A DNA stretch of 64,000 bases, from NCBI RefSeq assembly GCF_003855255.1, contig NZ_CP034072.1, forward strand, positions 3,402,727 through 3,466,726. Reading direction: 5' to 3'. Made by a program: the position numbers and the translations under genes. Position 1 is the first letter of the stretch. Every line of letters begins with the position of its first letter. The DNA comes from Mycolicibacterium nivoides. GTDB lineage: Bacteria; Actinomycetota; Actinomycetes; Mycobacteriales; Mycobacteriaceae. The notes under the pieces were generated by a model. That model was not told the DNA's origin. It did not search any database and saw only the letters and a list, made by a program, of their open reading frames with translations. This document shows positions 61,163 to 64,000 of this stretch, in pieces.

Positions 61163-63081
61163 CGGCGCTGCACCTCCGCCCCGAGATACGGTGGCTCGCC
61201 CACTTCGTCGATGGCCGCACGCTCGGCCTGCCCGCGCTGCAACCGGCCCAGCTCCTCGTCGTCCTCCCATTCGCAACTGCGCTCGCTCGCGTCGTCGAGT
61301 TGGTCATCGGCGGCCAGCAGGTAGCGGTATTGCGGTACCCGCGTGAGCAATTCGGTGTGCGTCCCGATGTGGGTGATGGTGCCGTCCTGCAACAGCGCGA
61401 CCTGGTCGGCCAGCAGCACGGTCGACGCGCGGTGCGCCACGATGATGCCCGTCACCCCGCGCAGGACACGCCCGAGCGCCTCCGTCACCACGGCCTCGGT
61501 ATGCACGTCCAGCGCCGACAGCGTGTCGTCGAGCACCAGGATCTTGGGTGCCGCCAGGATCGCGCGGGCCAGCGAAAGACGTTGGCGCTGACCACCGGAC
61601 AGGCTCATACCCTGCTCGCCGATCCGGGTGTCCAGGCCGAACGGCAGGTCGTATACGAACTGTGCGGCCGCGATCTCGATGGCCTGGCCCAACTGCTCGT
61701 CGGTGGCATCGGCACGGCCCAGCCGCAGGTTCTCCGCCACCGACATCGAGAACAGCGTCGGATCCTCGAACGCGGTGGCCACGGCCTGCCGGAGCACGGG
61801 CAGGCTCAGCTCCCGGATGTCGCGGCCGTCGATCAGGATCTGGCCTTCGGTGACGTCGTACAGCCGCGAGAACAACGCGGCCAGTACCGATTTGCCCGAG
61901 CCGGTCGCGCCGACGAGCGCCAGCGTCTGCCCCGGTTCCACCACAACGTTGACGTGGCGCAAAGCCCAATTGTCCGGCCCGCCGGGCCGGGCCCGTGCCC
62001 CCTCATCAGGGAACTTGAAGCCCACATCCCGCAGCTCCAACCGCCCACCGCGCGGCGCCTGCGACACCGGGCCGTCGGCGATGTCGATCGGGGAATCGAA
62101 GATCTCGGCGATCCGGTTGGCCGCGGTGAACGACTCCTGGGTCATCGACAGCAGGAAACCGAGCGAGGCGATCGGCCACACCAGCGACAGCATCATCGTG
62201 ATGAAGGCAACCAGGGTGCCCATCGTGACGTGGCCGTGGCCCGCCGCGTACGCGCCGAAGCCCAGCACCACGATCAGCGTGAGGTTGGGGATGACCTCCA
62301 GCAGCGTCCAGAACTTCGCCGACACACTCACCCTGGCGAACTGCGTCTCGTAGAGCTGCGTGGCCTGTTCGTCGAACCGGTCGAAGACGTAGTCCTCGCG
62401 GCCGAAGGCCTTGACCACCCGCAGCCCGAGAGCGGCCTCCTCGACATGGGTTGCGACGTGGCCGGTCTGGTCCTGCGCCAGCCGCGACAACCGGGTGTAC
62501 TCCCGCTCGAAATGCAGCACGGTCAGCGTGATCGGCACGATCGACACCAGCACCACCACACCCAGCGGCCAGTACATCGCCAGCAGGATCGACGTCACCA
62601 CGACGATCTGCAGGGTGTTGAGGATCAGGAACACCAGCCCGAAGGACAGGAACCGGCGGATCGTGGACAGGTCGTTCATCACCCGCGACAGCAGCTGCCC
62701 TGACTGCCAGCGGCTGTGGAAGCTCATCGGCAGGATCTGCAGCCGCGCGTAGAGATCCTTGCGGATGTCGGCCTCGACGCCCATGGTGGCGCGCGCGACC
62801 ATCCAGCGCCTGATGAACCACAGCACGGCCTCCGAGATGCCGACCGCCACCGCGGCCGAACCCAGTACCCACAGCCCGTGCGGATCCTGGTGGCGCACCG
62901 GACCGTCGATCACGGCCTTGGTCATCAGCGGAATCGCCACCGTCGCGGCCAGGCTGACCACCGCGACCACGATCATGATGATCCAGCGGGTCCGGTACGG
63001 CAGCAGATAAGGCAACAGCCGCCACAGATCTGAACTGGTCCGGATCCGCTTCGGTGATGGGGCGATCGCGGGTTGACTCAC
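61159..63081 (-). CDS. ABC exporter half-transporter (subunit 1 of a heterodimer)
   Basis: A 640-residue ABC half-exporter: six TM segments in about residues 25-330, then Walker A GATGSGKSV, signature LSGGQRQRL and Walker B KILVLDDTLSALD, in which Asp replaces the catalytic glutamate. A C-terminal extension of about 45 residues follows the ATPase. The degenerate Walker B is typical of one chain in heterodimeric exporters such as TM287/288. It is ATGA-coupled to the downstream half-transporter. Its start is 36 bases after the stop of another ABC gene. Confidence 0.9.
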   Translation of the reverse strand: MSQPAIAPSPKRIRTSSDLWRLLPYLLPYRTRWIIMIVVAVVSLAATVAIPLMTKAVIDGPVRHQDPHGLWVLGSAAVAVGISEAVLWFIRRWMVARATMGVEADIRKDLYARLQILPMSFHSRWQSGQLLSRVMNDLSTIRRFLSFGLVFLILNTLQIVVVTSILLAMYWPLGVVVLVSIVPITLTVLHFEREYTRLSRLAQDQTGHVATHVEEAALGLRVVKAFGREDYVFDRFDEQATQLYETQFARVSVSAKFWTLLEVIPNLTLIVVLGFGAYAAGHGHVTMGTLVAFITMMLSLVWPIASLGFLLSMTQESFTAANRIAEIFDSPIDIADGPVSQAPRGGRLELRDVGFKFPDEGARARPGGPDNWALRHVNVVVEPGQTLALVGATGSGKSVLAALFSRLYDVTEGQILIDGRDIRELSLPVLRQAVATAFEDPTLFSMSVAENLRLGRADATDEQLGQAIEIAAAQFVYDLPFGLDTRIGEQGMSLSGGQRQRLSLARAILAAPKILVLDDTLSALDVHTEAVVTEALGRVLRGVTGIIVAHRASTVLLADQVALLQDGTITHIGTHTELLTRVPQYRYLLAADDQLDDASERSCEWEDDEELGRLQRGQAERAAIDEVGEPPYLGAEVQRR

Positions 63082-63117
63082 TGGATCAATCTTCCCATCA
63101 AGGGCAAACGATTAACC

Positions 63118-64000
63118 TCATGCCGCCGGGACCTCCTCGGAGAACTGCGTGTCGTACAGCTCGGCGTAGCGGCCACCACGGGCGAGCAACTCGCGGTGGG
63201 TGCCGCGTTCGACGATGCGACCATCCTCGACGACCAGGATGAGATCGGCGGCGCGAACCGTGGACAACCGGTGCGCGATGACGATCGAGGTGCGCCCGCC
63301 CAGTGCCTCGGCGAGGGCCTGCTGGACGGCGGCCTCCGAGGCCGAGTCCAGCGACGCCGTCGCCTCATCGAGCACCACCACCCGTGATCGTCCCAACAGC
63401 AGGCGCGCGATGGTCAACCGCTGCCGCTGTCCTCCGGACAGACGGTATCCGCGCTCACCGACAACCGTGTCCAAGCCGTCGGGCATCGCCGCGACCACAT
63501 CGTCGAGCCGCGCCCGGCGCAGCGCCTCCCAGAGTTGGTCTTCGGACGCGTCCGGAGCCGCGAGCAACAGGTTCGAGCGGATCGACTCGTGGAACAGGTG
63601 CCCGTCCTGGGTCACCATGCCCACGGTGTCCTTGAGCGACGCGAACGTCACGTCCCGCACGTCGGCACCGTTGAGCTTGATGGAACCGGAGTCGACGTCG
63701 TAGAGCCGGGCCAGCAGCGACGCGATGGTCGACTTGCCCGCCCCCGACGATCCGACCAGCGCCACCATCTGCCCGGGCCGCGCCGCGAACGAGATGCCGT
63801 GCAGCACCTCGTCACCACCGCGGTCGTCCAACGTCGCCACTTCTTCCAGTGAGGCCAGCGACACCTTCTCCGCCGAGGGGTAGGAGAACCGGACGTGGTC
63901 GAACTCGATATCAACAGGCCCGGCCGGCACTCCAATGGCATCGGGTTCCTCGGCGATCAGCGGCACCAGGTCGAGCACCTCGAAAACCCGCTCGAATGAC
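63118..64000 (-). CDS. ABC exporter, C-terminal part (cut by the window end)
   Basis: The last 294 codons or so of a third ABC exporter. The ATPase domain is complete: VGSSGAGKST, LSGGQRQRL and VVLDEATASLD are all canonical, and an H-loop IAHRLSTV follows. The open frame continues past 64000, so the TM domain and start lie outside the window; ATG-like codons near 63978 are internal. With canonical motifs it may act as a homodimer or pair with another gene beyond the window. Confidence 0.9.
   Translation of the reverse strand, partial: SFERVFEVLDLVPLIAEEPDAIGVPAGPVDIEFDHVRFSYPSAEKVSLASLEEVATLDDRGGDEVLHGISFAARPGQMVALVGSSGAGKSTIASLLARLYDVDSGSIKLNGADVRDVTFASLKDTVGMVTQDGHLFHESIRSNLLLAAPDASEDQLWEALRRARLDDVVAAMPDGLDTVVGERGYRLSGGQRQRLTIARLLLGRSRVVVLDEATASLDSASEAAVQQALAEALGGRTSIVIAHRLSTVRAADLILVVEDGRIVERGTHRELLARGGRYAELYDTQFSEEVPAA

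Noticed and set aside
1..64000. CRISPR arrays, insertion sequences or prophage genes
   Set aside because: No regularly spaced repeats, transposase, integrase or phage structural genes were seen on either strand.

Overview
The window is GC-rich actinobacterial DNA, most likely from a fast-growing Mycobacterium (Mycolicibacterium). The best evidence is the block at 36610-43087. It reproduces the M. tuberculosis order Rv0904c-Rv0910: accD3 divergent from echA6, then a metallo-beta-lactamase-fold protein, ctpE, an Rv0909-type antitoxin and an Rv0910-type SRPBCC toxin. An frdABCD operon with mycobacterial gene lengths, leaderless GTG starts behind TANNNT boxes, and a remnant of a mycofactocin-type SDR agree with this. 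All assignments come from reading motifs and from memory of families; no database search was run.

Layout. 1-4020: a TetR regulator, tRNA-Arg(CCU) on the minus strand, an unrecognised two-gene unit (cytosolic protein plus four-TM protein), then a divergent pair (rhodanese lipoprotein / Cys-rich DUF1326 protein) around two CsoR/CstR-like palindromes, and an SDR remnant. 4318-9510: a small secreted His-rich protein, a thiolase - carotenoid-oxygenase-like - tandem HxlR operon, and an MFS exporter with a possible leaderless leader peptide. 9795-14007: a CIRCE-controlled hsp20 and assorted metabolic and membrane genes. 

14026-33008 is the catabolic core. Eleven minus-strand genes, mostly joined by ATGA/GTGA overlaps, encode an SDR, Rieske oxygenase, luciferase-like monooxygenase, Baeyer-Villiger-type monooxygenase, TauD-type dioxygenase, SDR, class III CoA-transferase and four acyl-CoA dehydrogenases in two large/small pairs. 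Divergently transcribed are an SMP-30-like beta-propeller, a HutC-type GntR regulator, two acyl-CoA synthetases and an SDR. The divergent promoter carries two GTC-NN-GAC sites. Together they look like a regulon for oxidising, lactonising, activating and beta-oxidising an unknown, perhaps cyclic, substrate.

33005-36539: a small Cys/His protein and frdABCD, preceded by a CRP-like site and containing a 22-codon ORF coupled between frdC and frdD. 36610-43087: the Rv0904c-Rv0910 syntenic block. 43148-49642: a YhgE/Pip membrane protein with a degenerate ABC-like ATPase, then an M-box Mg2+ riboswitch, two small leader ORFs and an mgtA-type ATPase. 49712-59218: VOC protein, asparaginase lipoprotein, two acyl-CoA synthetases, GAF-LuxR regulator, epoxide hydrolase and a frameshifted DUF1254/DUF1214 gene. 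59309-64000: a heterodimeric ABC exporter and the start of a third ABC gene cut by the window edge.
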